The notes beneath the pieces were generated by a model that was given only the letters and a program-made list of their open reading frames with translations, was not told the DNA's origin and searched no databases. The translations under genes and the position numbers were made by a program. This document shows, piece after piece, positions 1-7,778 of a stretch of 16,253 bases of DNA. This DNA is from NBML01 sp029939535 (lineage in GTDB: Bacteria > Desulfobacterota > Desulfobacteria > Desulfobacterales > Desulfobacteraceae). Position 1 is the first letter of the stretch. Each line of letters opens with the position of its first letter. Where the stretch lies: positions 1 to 16,253 of the forward strand of contig JAOZST010000076.1 in the NCBI GenBank assembly GCA_029939535.1, in the 5' to 3' direction.

Positions 1-112
1 AAGGTTTTCTGATTCTCTTACCAAAATAACACGAAAATCAGAGATAAGAATCTAATGACTAAATGCTAAATGCAAATTCCCATACTATGGACTTATCTTA
101 CCGGGACTTATT

Positions 113-2071
113 CTATCTTGCTCCCTTTGAGCGGATCAGTTTTTTTATTTCGTCCAGACTTTCAAAGCACTCCTCCATGCCATATCGCATCAATGCAGTG
201 CCTTTATGGAAATCATCCCAGTTATGATCCTTTACATTGGGATACAGCACTATATCTGAATTCTTTGCAAAATCTCCCGTGGCCCTGCCATGGACAATGC
301 TGATGGTCTGGGAAAGAATTCCCTTGATCCCCGGAGCCTTTGTTTCCTCTCTTCTCCCCCCAATTCTGGGTTCAATGCACACGGCAATAACCATATCCGC
401 ACCCTTTCTTAAAAGGACATCCACAGGAACAGGATTTAAAAGTCCTCCGTCCACCATCCATCTGCCCCTGTAGTTGTAAGGAGCAAATATTGCAGGAATA
501 GAGATGCTTGATCGAATGGCATCTGTAAGATTACCGGTTTCAAATACAATTTCTTCACCCTTTAAAATGTCCACACCAACAATATAGGCTGGAATCATTA
601 AATCCAGAAAATCAGCATCCTTCACAGCCCTGCGGACAAGCTTTGCTGCTTTCCCGCCCTTTAAAAGTCCCTGTACCGGGAATGTATAATCAAATATTTT
701 TCTTTTGGCTGCACGCTTGTTGGGAAAAAGATCAATGGTATTTTTTTTTACTTCCTCCACAGAGGCGGTTGCAGCATATATACCACCCACAAGGGCCCCC
801 ATACTGGAACCTGAAATCATGTCAATATGGATATTGGCTGCCTCCAGAACCCGTAACACTCCCAGATGGGCCCATCCCCTGGCTGCACCGGCACCCAGGG
901 CAATGCCCAGCCTGATCCCGGCGATCTCCCTTGCCACAGCCCTGGCACCCCTTACAGGGAAACATTTCTGCGTATCAATCCTGTCATTAAAGGCATCATC
1001 ACACCTGTCAACCCATATATTTGGGGTTTCAGAAAGATTCAGCAATTTCTTCATCTCCTGCCTGGGAACGCCTTTTTGCCCACATAAATGACTCACCCCG
1101 GCCCTGATCCTTCCCATAAAGGCACTGGCACCGCAGATCTGTTCCAGTTCATCCAGCCTTTTCCTGACCTGATCAAGCTTTTCAGGGGTATTGTTCATGA
1201 GCACCAGGGTCCGGTCACAAAGCCTGACAAACAGGCTTTCCATGGGTGTGATATAATGGGAAAGATTAACAAAGATAATGTCGAAATTCCGTTGAAGCTC
1301 CTCCATCATCACGGGCAATACCTCGGACAGCCTGTCTGAAAACCCTGTTGTCAATTGAAGCACGGTAAAACCAGATTCATGGGTAAACCAGTGTATATCC
1401 CTGGTGTTGTAGCTGTTCTCCGGCAGCAAAGTAAAAAGGCCTGGATCAGGACAGACAATTGGCGTCAAACCATATTTTTCCATAATTCTTTCAGGTTCAA
1501 GCAGGGGTTCTATGACCAGGACCCGCTTTTCTGATTCATCTGAAATGTGAAAGGAAACCGTGTAAAGAAAATGGGAGCTCCCCAAATCCGGTCCTGTTGC
1601 AGAAACTGCATAAAAAACAGGTATGTCTTTTTTTCCGGATTGTTTTTTCCCCTCCACCACCATTTGCCTGGCATAGTAACGGCTTAAATACAGGCCAATA
1701 CTTTTGTTGTTTTTAAGCAATAATTCAAAATTTTTTCTGGTAAGGCAATATACAGTAGTGTCCAGGGATACCCGGACAGTGGCATTTCTCATCTTATCTG
1801 AAAGAAGTGAAATTTCACCGAAAAAATCACCTCTTTTCAGATCTGTGACATAGACATCCCTGTCTCCCATCTTCTTGAATATGGACACAATCCCGGACCT
1901 GATAACATACATGGAATCACCGGGGCTGCCCTGGCGGCATATAATATCATCTTTTCTATGGGTTTCCCTTGTAAAAAGATCCGCTATTTTATTGATTTGT
2001 TCCGAAGGAACAGATGAAAAAAGGGGTACTTTTATAAGGAATTCAACAAGATCCTGTAGATCTTTTTCCAT
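113..2071 (-). CDS. Cyclic-nucleotide-binding / patatin-like phospholipase (NTE-like)
   Basis: This 652-residue protein probably hydrolyses (lyso)phospholipid acyl esters under control of a bound nucleotide. Residues ~10-135 form a cNMP-binding fold with the motif GDFFGEISLL at 81-90. Residues ~150-370 resemble a degenerate MinD/ParA ATPase: FDIIFVNLS (263-271) looks like a Walker-B strand, but the P-loop position (GPDLGSS, 160-166) lacks the lysine. Residues ~386-600 are a patatin domain with oxyanion loop GAGAARG (393-399), nucleophile elbow GSSMG (Ser423) and catalytic Asp541 in DGG, so the Ser-Asp dyad is intact. No signal peptide is visible. The ATG has an AAAGGAT-like Shine-Dalgarno about ten bases upstream. 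The gene is transcribed away from the permease gene at 2352 and appears to stand alone. The family is known from eukaryotic neuropathy target esterase and bacterial relatives; the true ligand and lipid substrate cannot be read from sequence. The family call is sure. Confidence 0.93.
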   Translation of the reverse strand: MEKDLQDLVEFLIKVPLFSSVPSEQINKIADLFTRETHRKDDIICRQGSPGDSMYVIRSGIVSIFKKMGDRDVYVTDLKRGDFFGEISLLSDKMRNATVRVSLDTTVYCLTRKNFELLLKNNKSIGLYLSRYYARQMVVEGKKQSGKKDIPVFYAVSATGPDLGSSHFLYTVSFHISDESEKRVLVIEPLLEPERIMEKYGLTPIVCPDPGLFTLLPENSYNTRDIHWFTHESGFTVLQLTTGFSDRLSEVLPVMMEELQRNFDIIFVNLSHYITPMESLFVRLCDRTLVLMNNTPEKLDQVRKRLDELEQICGASAFMGRIRAGVSHLCGQKGVPRQEMKKLLNLSETPNIWVDRCDDAFNDRIDTQKCFPVRGARAVAREIAGIRLGIALGAGAARGWAHLGVLRVLEAANIHIDMISGSSMGALVGGIYAATASVEEVKKNTIDLFPNKRAAKRKIFDYTFPVQGLLKGGKAAKLVRRAVKDADFLDLMIPAYIVGVDILKGEEIVFETGNLTDAIRSSISIPAIFAPYNYRGRWMVDGGLLNPVPVDVLLRKGADMVIAVCIEPRIGGRREETKAPGIKGILSQTISIVHGRATGDFAKNSDIVLYPNVKDHNWDDFHKGTALMRYGMEECFESLDEIKKLIRSKGAR

Positions 2072-2242
2072 AATTGCAGATCCTTTATATCTATCCTGGT
2101 ATATTGAACTGACATAGAATAGTGTATATTTCTTTTTTTAAGATAAAAAAATCCTACAATATATGGCAATGCAATGCAAATTAAATTATGTGAACTTTTT
2201 CAAAATATTGCACATTTGATCAATGAATGATATGCTAAAAAT

Positions 2243-2342
2243 NNNNNNNNNNNNNNNNNNNNNNNNNNNNNNNNNNNNNNNNNNNNNNNNNNNNNNNNNN
2301 NNNNNNNNNNNNNNNNNNNNNNNNNNNNNNNNNNNNNNNNNN
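2243..2342. other. Assembly gap (100 N) upstream of the permease gene
   Basis: There are exactly 100 N, the usual placeholder for a gap of unknown size. The left contig ends in AAAAAT and the right contig begins with AAAAAT, a 6-base direct repeat at the join. The gap lies just before the likely start codon of the permease, so its ribosome binding site and perhaps its promoter may be hidden here. Confidence 0.95.
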
Positions 2343-2351
2343 AAAAATATC

Positions 2352-4145
2352 ATGACACTGCCTGCCAATATGACACCGGATATGATCATTGTTTTTGGAT
2401 TTTTGATCTTTGTCACCCTGCTGTTTGTATTTGAAATTGTCCGCGTGGACATGGTGGGACTGCTCATGATCGTATTGCTTCCCCTGTCAGGGATAATTAC
2501 CCCCCAGGAGGCCATCAGCGGGCTCAGTTCCAATGCCGTGGTGTCCATCATTGCCGTAATCATCATCGGCCATGGCCTGGACAAAACAGGGGTTATGAAT
2601 GTTTTTGCCAAAAATATCGTTAAATTTTCAGGGCAAAGCCAGGTTAGAATGATGACTCTGGTGTCCGGCACAGTTGCAGTTATTTCCAGTTTCATGCAGA
2701 ACATCGGAGCAGCAGCCCTGTTCCTTCCAGCCACCAAGCGCATGTGCAAACAGCTTAACGTGCCTGTTTCCAGGGTACTCATCCCCATGGGATACTGTGC
2801 TGTCATTGGCGGATGTATCACCCTGGTAGGTTCCAGTCCCCTGATCCTGCTCAACGACCTCATTGCTTCCTGGTGGTCCCACAACCCTTCCATTGTTGGA
2901 GATCAGCCATTTGAGGCATTTTCCCTATTCAGTGTGGCTCCCATCGGTATTGCCCTGGTAATCTCCGCCATTCTGTATTTTGTACTTTTCGGTAAATTTG
3001 TACTGCCCAAGGTGGATACTGAAACCGATTCCTGCAGTCTGCTGAACCATGATCTGGAATGTACCTATGGAGGAGAAGTCAGCAAGGTGTTTGAACTGCG
3101 GGTACCAGACGATTTTTATACCAGAAGGCTTGAAGAGTTGAAGCTGCGTCCCCTCTATCATTCTACCGTGGTCTGCATCTGCAAACACCAGGGCAGATAC
3201 CGGGTGACTGTACCTGGCAGGGCAGATGTTGTCGAGCCCAATGATACTGTAGGTATTGTCAGCAACCAGGAACACGCTGAAAAACTGGCAAAGGAAATAG
3301 GATGGAAACTCTGCGATGAACTGGACCAGCTGAACGGTGTATTGTCTGCAGATGAATCCGGAATTACAGAGGCCATTGTAACCCCCCGGTCCGAACTGGT
3401 GGGCAAGACCTTTCATGAATACCAGTTCAGAAAAAACCTCCAGGTCAATCCCCTGGCCCTGTACCGACGGGGAAAAGTGATCCTGGAGGATATCTCAGAA
3501 ATTAAAATCCANNNNNNNNNNNNNNNNNNNNNNNNNNNNNNNNNNNNNNNNNNNNNNNNNNNNNNNNNNNNNNNNNNNNNNNNNNNNNNNNNNNNNNNNN
3601 NNNNNNNNNNNAAAATCCAATTATCCATTTCTCTGCTGACAGGTGCTGTAGGTATGATTCTAACCAAGGTTTTATCCCTGGATGAGGCCTATCGCAGTGT
3701 GGACTGGATGACGGTGTTTCTGCTGGCAGGATTGATCCCCCTGGGCCTTGCCTTTGATGAGACAGGGGCAGCATCCTATCTTGCTTCCTCCCTTGCCGGA
3801 CTCATGGAAGGTGGATTGACACCCATAACCCTGTTCCTGCTCATTGGATTTTTAACCTCTTTCTTCACCCTGGTCACCTCCAATATCGGGGCCACGGTGC
3901 TCATGATTCCCCTGGCCATGAACATGGCGGTCCAATGCAGTGCTGATCCCAGAATGGTGGCCCTGCTGGTGGCAGTGGCAGCCTCAAATACTTTTGTACT
4001 GCCAACCCACCAGGTCAATGCCCTGATCATGCGGCCCGGAGGATACAAAGTAAAGGATTACGTCAGAGCCGGCAGCGGCATGACAATTCTCTATATTGCC
4101 GTGGTCATGATGATCATGTATTTCTTCTATGGAATCACTGCATAA
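2352..4145 (+). CDS. DASS/SLC13-family anion permease with internal RCK_C (TrkA_C) domains, interrupted by a gap
   Basis: This inner-membrane symporter belongs to the divalent anion:Na+ (SLC13/CitT-like) group and has cytosolic RCK_C domains inserted between two membrane halves, as in SAC1/SLT-like putative sulfate transporters. The N-terminal half has several hydrophobic helices with QNIGAAALFLP and GSSPLILLND at the expected substrate/Na+ hairpins. One RCK_C domain follows (~3080-3300), then a second (~3360-3511) cut by the N run. The C-terminal half has SNIGATVLMIP and a following NTFVLPTHQ segment. I chose the ATG at 2352, right after the first gap, because MTLPANMTPDMIIVFG is a normal family N-terminus; the ATG at 2223 would need to read through the gap. 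Frame is kept across the second gap. Joining the flanks at their shared 8 bases would give about 561 residues, but the end of RCK_C-2 and one helix would then be missing, so real sequence is probably lost. Substrate is unknown; sulfate is plausible if the host is a sulfate reducer. Confidence 0.85.
   Translation: MTLPANMTPDMIIVFGFLIFVTLLFVFEIVRVDMVGLLMIVLLPLSGIITPQEAISGLSSNAVVSIIAVIIIGHGLDKTGVMNVFAKNIVKFSGQSQVRMMTLVSGTVAVISSFMQNIGAAALFLPATKRMCKQLNVPVSRVLIPMGYCAVIGGCITLVGSSPLILLNDLIASWWSHNPSIVGDQPFEAFSLFSVAPIGIALVISAILYFVLFGKFVLPKVDTETDSCSLLNHDLECTYGGEVSKVFELRVPDDFYTRRLEELKLRPLYHSTVVCICKHQGRYRVTVPGRADVVEPNDTVGIVSNQEHAEKLAKEIGWKLCDELDQLNGVLSADESGITEAIVTPRSELVGKTFHEYQFRKNLQVNPLALYRRGKVILEDISEIKIXXXXXXXXXXXXXXXXXXXXXXXXXXXXXXXXXXKIQLSISLLTGAVGMILTKVLSLDEAYRSVDWMTVFLLAGLIPLGLAFDETGAASYLASSLAGLMEGGLTPITLFLLIGFLTSFFTLVTSNIGATVLMIPLAMNMAVQCSADPRMVALLVAVAASNTFVLPTHQVNALIMRPGGYKVKDYVRAGSGMTILYIAVVMMIMYFFYGITA
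3512..3611. other. Assembly gap (100 N) inside the permease gene
   Basis: There are exactly 100 N of unknown true length. The left contig ends in AAAATCCA and the right contig starts with AAAATCCA, an exact 8-base direct repeat. Removing the N run and one repeat copy (108 bases) keeps the reading frame. The gap falls at the end of the second RCK_C domain. Confidence 0.95.
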
Positions 4146-4164
4146 ATTCCAGGACCTTACTTTA

Positions 4165-5799
4165 CTATCTATGATTCCTCAATACAAAATGGGTCTTCTC
4201 ATTAAACTGGGGATAACCAGCCAATGTTGAGATTAATGGATGACCAAAATCAATATTCCCTCGCCTCACAATGCATTCCTTAATATTAAACAGGGGATAA
4301 ACAATTGCATCATGCAGGATTCTGATCTGGGTCTGTTCCCAGAGAGTTACCTGCATTTTGGGATCAATATTGTTCAGTGCATCATCAATAAGCCTGTCAA
4401 CCTTGCTATAATGGGAAAAATTTGTTTGGGGTTTCCTTCCTGTACTCACGATGGAATCAGAATGAAAAAAATCCCTTAGAAAGATGTCAGCATTTGGACG
4501 GAAGGCACAATACAACACCAGTGCATTCTCATCTTTACGGATGCGTTTGTGCATTTTTGAATGAGAAATAATATTAAGATTGATCCGTATATCCACCTTT
4601 TCCAATTGTTCTTTTAAAATTTTATAGGTCTTGCGGTAAAGCCGTTTTTCAGAGGTCACAAGATCCAGGGTAAATCCATTTTCATATCCGGCACTGGCCA
4701 GTAATTGCCTGGCCTTTTCCAAATCCTTATTCTTATACAGCCCCAGTTTTTTAACCTTTGCATTTGATAGACCACCCAATAAAACTTCCTGGGATATGGG
4801 GGCATATACCGGGGTTACAAGGCGGTTGCTGCTGCCTGCCAGAAACAATTCCCTGTCCAGGGCAAGGGTAATGGCCTGCCTGACCCGGATATCATCCAGG
4901 GGTTTATGAATAGTATTAAAATGCAGCAACACGGTGAGCCCTGGTCCAAACACATTCACAATGGTATTGGGTTCCTTTTCCATATCCTCAATCCAGCCTG
5001 GATCACCCACCCCGTATATCACATCCATTTTACCGGATTTATAGACGGTCTGCCTTTTTTTATTATCCGGGATAAAATGAACCTCCACCTGATCAAGCAT
5101 TGGTTTACCCCGAAAATAATTTTCATTGGCGGTTAAGACCAGTTTTTCTCCGGGAATATAGTGACTGAACATAAAGGGACCGGTTCCCACGGGATGTTGC
5201 CTGTGATTTTCATAACCTGCCGCCTCAATTGCGCGTTTGCTCAAAATCAAGCCACCCTCTCTATTGGCTATGCGGGGCAGAAAGAAAAGGGGGGAAATTG
5301 GTTTTTCAACGATAATTTTTACGGTGTAAGTATCCACAGGTTCAAAATACATGCCCGCATAGCTACCTGAAAATGCACTTTTCTCAGGATCTGCTGCTTT
5401 TTTAAGGGAGTAAACCACATCTTCTGAAGTCAGTTCATGGGCATCTGTGTACGGCCCTTTATGAAAAAGAACTCCTTTCCGCAATTTAATGGTCCAGATC
5501 TGCTTCCCACCCCGGATTACAAATTCGGGAATTTCCCTGGCAATATCAGGTTCCAATTGGGATGAATCCCCGGGAACATACCGCACAAGTCCGTTAAACA
5601 CCATATCTGCAAAGGTATGATCCTGGGAGCCCTTGGCATAATCCGGATCAAAATTTCCAATTTCTGAAGTATGGATGGCAAAACGCAGAACGTCTTTATC
5701 CATAGTTTTAAGGGAGGAATACCCTGCATATATATTAATTGGGAATATGGTGATAAAAACATAGAAAATAAAAATTGATAACAGTCTATAATATTTCAT
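4165..5799 (-). CDS. Periplasmic ABC solute-binding protein, family 5 (peptide/nickel type)
   Basis: This 544-residue extracytoplasmic binding protein is of the DppA/OppA/NikA type (SBP_bac_5). Residues 1-25 form a Sec signal peptide: MKYYR, a long hydrophobic core, then a probable signal peptidase I site after IYA. There is no lipobox cysteine, so it should be soluble in the periplasm. The family's early segment is recognisable (FADMVFNGLVRY, LEPDIAREIP), followed by ELTSEDVVYSLKKA, VGTGPFMFSHY and DIRVRQAITLALDRE, each in the usual order. Length is normal for the family. The ATG has a strong AAGGGGG Shine-Dalgarno six to seven bases upstream. No permease or ATPase genes lie beside it, so it is an orphan binding protein or one that works with a distant transporter. 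It converges on the permease gene with only 19 bases between stops and no clear terminator. Ligand unknown: peptide, opine, nickel chelate or other. Confidence 0.9.
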   Translation of the reverse strand: MKYYRLLSIFIFYVFITIFPINIYAGYSSLKTMDKDVLRFAIHTSEIGNFDPDYAKGSQDHTFADMVFNGLVRYVPGDSSQLEPDIAREIPEFVIRGGKQIWTIKLRKGVLFHKGPYTDAHELTSEDVVYSLKKAADPEKSAFSGSYAGMYFEPVDTYTVKIIVEKPISPLFFLPRIANREGGLILSKRAIEAAGYENHRQHPVGTGPFMFSHYIPGEKLVLTANENYFRGKPMLDQVEVHFIPDNKKRQTVYKSGKMDVIYGVGDPGWIEDMEKEPNTIVNVFGPGLTVLLHFNTIHKPLDDIRVRQAITLALDRELFLAGSSNRLVTPVYAPISQEVLLGGLSNAKVKKLGLYKNKDLEKARQLLASAGYENGFTLDLVTSEKRLYRKTYKILKEQLEKVDIRINLNIISHSKMHKRIRKDENALVLYCAFRPNADIFLRDFFHSDSIVSTGRKPQTNFSHYSKVDRLIDDALNNIDPKMQVTLWEQTQIRILHDAIVYPLFNIKECIVRRGNIDFGHPLISTLAGYPQFNEKTHFVLRNHR

Positions 5800-5871
5800 T
5801 AATTCCCCCTTTCCATTAATAGATACACAGTCATAGGTGATTGAAAAGGGGAATGCAATAGGTTTTTCAGG

Positions 5872-5910
5872 AAAAAAAAATGTACTTCAATTGTAAACTT
5901 ACTTTTTTTT
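5872..5910. other. A-tract / T-tract pair in the divergent intergenic region
   Basis: A run of nine A (5872-5880) followed by TGTA, and a later TTAC region followed by eight T (5903-5910), form an imperfect inverted repeat between the binding-protein gene and the HD-GYP gene. It could be bent DNA or a weak hairpin. No function can be assigned. Confidence 0.35.
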
Positions 5911-5957
5911 AAGTGCCCTCAGATTAAGAATTGACCCTGTGCCTCTCTTTGATAGGT

Positions 5958-5986
5958 TTGACATTCTGACTGAAATTCTTTAATAT
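5958..5986 (+). promoter_or_regulatory. Sigma70-type promoter of the HD-GYP gene
   Basis: A perfect -35 box TTGACA (5958-5963) is separated by 17 bases from TAATAT (5981-5986), giving near-consensus spacing and sequence. Transcription would start near 5993, leaving a leader of about 27 bases that contains the Shine-Dalgarno TGAAGG (6006-6011), 8 bases before the ATG at 6020. Confidence 0.7.
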
Positions 5987-6019
5987 ATTTTTGTATCTTA
6001 ATAGTTGAAGGCTATATCC

Positions 6020-6934
6020 ATGACTGAATATCTAACTGTAAAACCATCACAAATTCATTTATTTAAAACCATTCCCTTTTATTTTCAATCAAAGGACAAG
6101 GATTTTGTCCTTTATAAAAAAGGTGGTGACAGCCTGGGCCATGATCGGGCAAACAACACCAGACACCCTCCATTGTTTATCCTGGGAAAAGATAAAGACC
6201 AGGCATTAAAAGAGTTGACAACTGCCTTAAACAGAAACCTTGCCCAAGAAATTGATTCCGGTGGATTTGTGCAGGTAAAAGATATCCTTTGCCAGATTGT
6301 TCACGAAGCATTGGTTCCCAACCAGGAGAAGGCCATGGAATCGTTGCCGGAAACCATTGAAATCCTGTTGGGAAAAGTCAATCAGGACCATGGGATCATG
6401 GAATACCTGATTCAGATAGCAGGTAATTCATCCCGGATAGTGGAACATACCATCAATGTGGCAGCTCTTACCCTTCAATATTGTTTTTCTCATAAGATGT
6501 CCCAGGCTGAAACATCACGCCTGGCACTTTGCGCCATGCTCCATGATGTGGGAAGTTCACAAGTTAAAAAAAAACTGATAGAAACAGATAAGCGGCTTAC
6601 AGATAAAGAGTTTAAGGCCTTTACCCAACATACTGTGAAGGGCTATGATATAATAATATCCAACACAAATTTTGATATATCCATTGCAACAGTCGCCCTT
6701 GAGCACCATGAGCGCCTGGATGGGAGCGGCTATCCCAACGGAGTCAAAGAGATATCAATGGACAGCCAGCTCATGGGCATGATAGACAGCTACGAACCCC
6801 TGACCTACCGGAACAAGATATTCAGAAAGGCAACAAAACCCTTTGGTTCGCTGCAGATCATTAAAAATGATGTGCTGAAGGAAAAATTTTCCAAGGAGGT
6901 TTTTAAAAAGTTTGCTTCCTGTCTGGTTAAATAA
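6020..6934 (+). CDS. HD-GYP-like domain protein (probable cyclic dinucleotide phosphodiesterase)
   Basis: This is a 304-residue cytosolic protein. Residues ~130-300 carry an HD-GYP module: His143 in VEHT, the HD pair His175-Asp176 (LHDVG), His204, the HHERLDGSGYP motif (His229, His230, GYP 237-239) and Asp256 in IDSYEPLTYR. Most metal ligands are therefore present, which supports hydrolysis of c-di-GMP or a related dinucleotide. One deviation is that canonical HDIGK is HDVGSS here, so the usual lysine is a serine. The N-terminal ~125 residues match no domain I recognise; there is no receiver, PAS or transmembrane segment. I chose the ATG at 6020 over the upstream TTG at 6005 because TGAAGG sits 8 bases before it. 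The gene is monocistronic, with a strong promoter upstream, and converges on the Nudix gene with 9 bases between stops. The family call is good; activity is inferred. Confidence 0.85.
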   Translation: MTEYLTVKPSQIHLFKTIPFYFQSKDKDFVLYKKGGDSLGHDRANNTRHPPLFILGKDKDQALKELTTALNRNLAQEIDSGGFVQVKDILCQIVHEALVPNQEKAMESLPETIEILLGKVNQDHGIMEYLIQIAGNSSRIVEHTINVAALTLQYCFSHKMSQAETSRLALCAMLHDVGSSQVKKKLIETDKRLTDKEFKAFTQHTVKGYDIIISNTNFDISIATVALEHHERLDGSGYPNGVKEISMDSQLMGMIDSYEPLTYRNKIFRKATKPFGSLQIIKNDVLKEKFSKEVFKKFASCLVK

Positions 6935-6943
6935 CAGAACAGG

Positions 6944-7498
6944 TTACCTATTTTTTATATGGTTCTGGGTGATATCTTTTACTTTAAAGGGGTATGCATT
7001 CTTTTCCCGATCCTGAAAAAAATCAACCAGGGTCTGCCGGATCACCTCAAAAGCGATTTCATCCCAGGGAATTTCCTTTTCCCGGAACAGTTGCACTTCC
7101 ATGCTTTCACTGGTGGGACCAAATTCCCCGGTCAGGACTTGAGCTCGGAACATCAAATAAACCTGGTCTACAAATACAATATTAAAAAGTCGATAGGGAT
7201 CTATAACCAAAACTTCTGCTTTTGTCTCCTCAAGGGTTTCCCTGGCAGCCCCATCCTGGACCGATTCATTGGTTTCAAGATACCCGGCCGGAAGGGTCCA
7301 CTTCCCTTTTCGGGGTTCAATATTCCGTTTGCACATCAGAATTTTTTCCCTGGAAACCGGTATACACCCCACCACCATTTTTGGATTTTCATAGTGCACA
7401 TGGGCGCATTGAGTACAAACAGACCTTGTGTGGTCATCATCAATTGGAATTTTTGTCTCCATGGGAGCGCCACAAAGACAACAAAAATTTATCTCCAT
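6944..7498 (-). CDS. Nudix hydrolase with N-terminal zinc ribbon
   Basis: This 184-residue cytosolic pyrophosphohydrolase should cleave a nucleoside diphosphate linked to another moiety, such as ADP-ribose or NAD-like compounds. Residues 1-35 form a zinc ribbon with Cys6/Cys9 and Cys28/Cys31, typical of the Nudix_N_2 type. The Nudix box starts at Gly72 and has Glu78, Arg86-Glu87 and Glu90-Glu91 correctly spaced, so the metal-binding residues are present. The late glycine of the consensus (EExGU) is Lys93. KGKWTLPAGYLE (64-75) leads into the box as usual. The ATG is preceded by an AAAGG-like site. The gene ends 9 bases from the convergent HD-GYP gene. The upstream region toward otsA is 280 bases of mostly unassigned sequence. 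The family is sure; the substrate is not. Confidence 0.92.
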   Translation of the reverse strand: MEINFCCLCGAPMETKIPIDDDHTRSVCTQCAHVHYENPKMVVGCIPVSREKILMCKRNIEPRKGKWTLPAGYLETNESVQDGAARETLEETKAEVLVIDPYRLFNIVFVDQVYLMFRAQVLTGEFGPTSESMEVQLFREKEIPWDEIAFEVIRQTLVDFFQDREKNAYPFKVKDITQNHIKNR

Positions 7499-7778
7499 TC
7501 CATACCTTTTTTTCAGGAGTTATCATCAATATAACCCATACAGGAAATTGATGGTTCCGGCAACCCATAATCAAATGTTCCATGCTCTAAATGCTGCCGG
7601 GGTTTCTATAACTCTAAAATTTCAGTTTTTGACTTAATCCTGATAATATCATCGGCGGGGTAATTTTGGTAGGCCTGGTTTACTGGTTTATATATATCAG
7701 AAAACCAAGAGTACATCCTTTCTCAAATGAATAAGAATAGAAAATCCTGATGATCTATCTTTCATTGCCAGCTTACCT
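7499..7778. other. Intergenic region between the Nudix gene and otsA
   Basis: This 280-base AT-rich stretch lies upstream of the Nudix gene and downstream of otsA. I find no clear terminator after otsA. A short + strand frame (7633-7734) encodes a membrane-helix-like peptide with no convincing ATG; it is discussed under findings. No other feature is supported. Confidence 0.5.

Noticed and set aside
60..73. Tandem TAAATGC TAAATGC repeat downstream of the patatin gene
   Set aside because: Two copies of 7 bases only; nothing suggests function.
2223..2351. ATG at 2223 as the permease start
   Set aside because: It would require reading through 100 N of unknown length; the ATG at 2352 gives a normal family N-terminus.
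6935..6960. AGGTTACCT followed by a T run after the HD-GYP gene as a terminator
   Set aside because: The stem is only four pairs with a one-base loop, so it cannot form a stable hairpin.
6959..7534. Long + strand open frame opposite the Nudix gene (191 codons)
   Set aside because: Its product has no recognisable motif, while the minus strand encodes a complete zinc-ribbon Nudix protein; it is a shadow frame.
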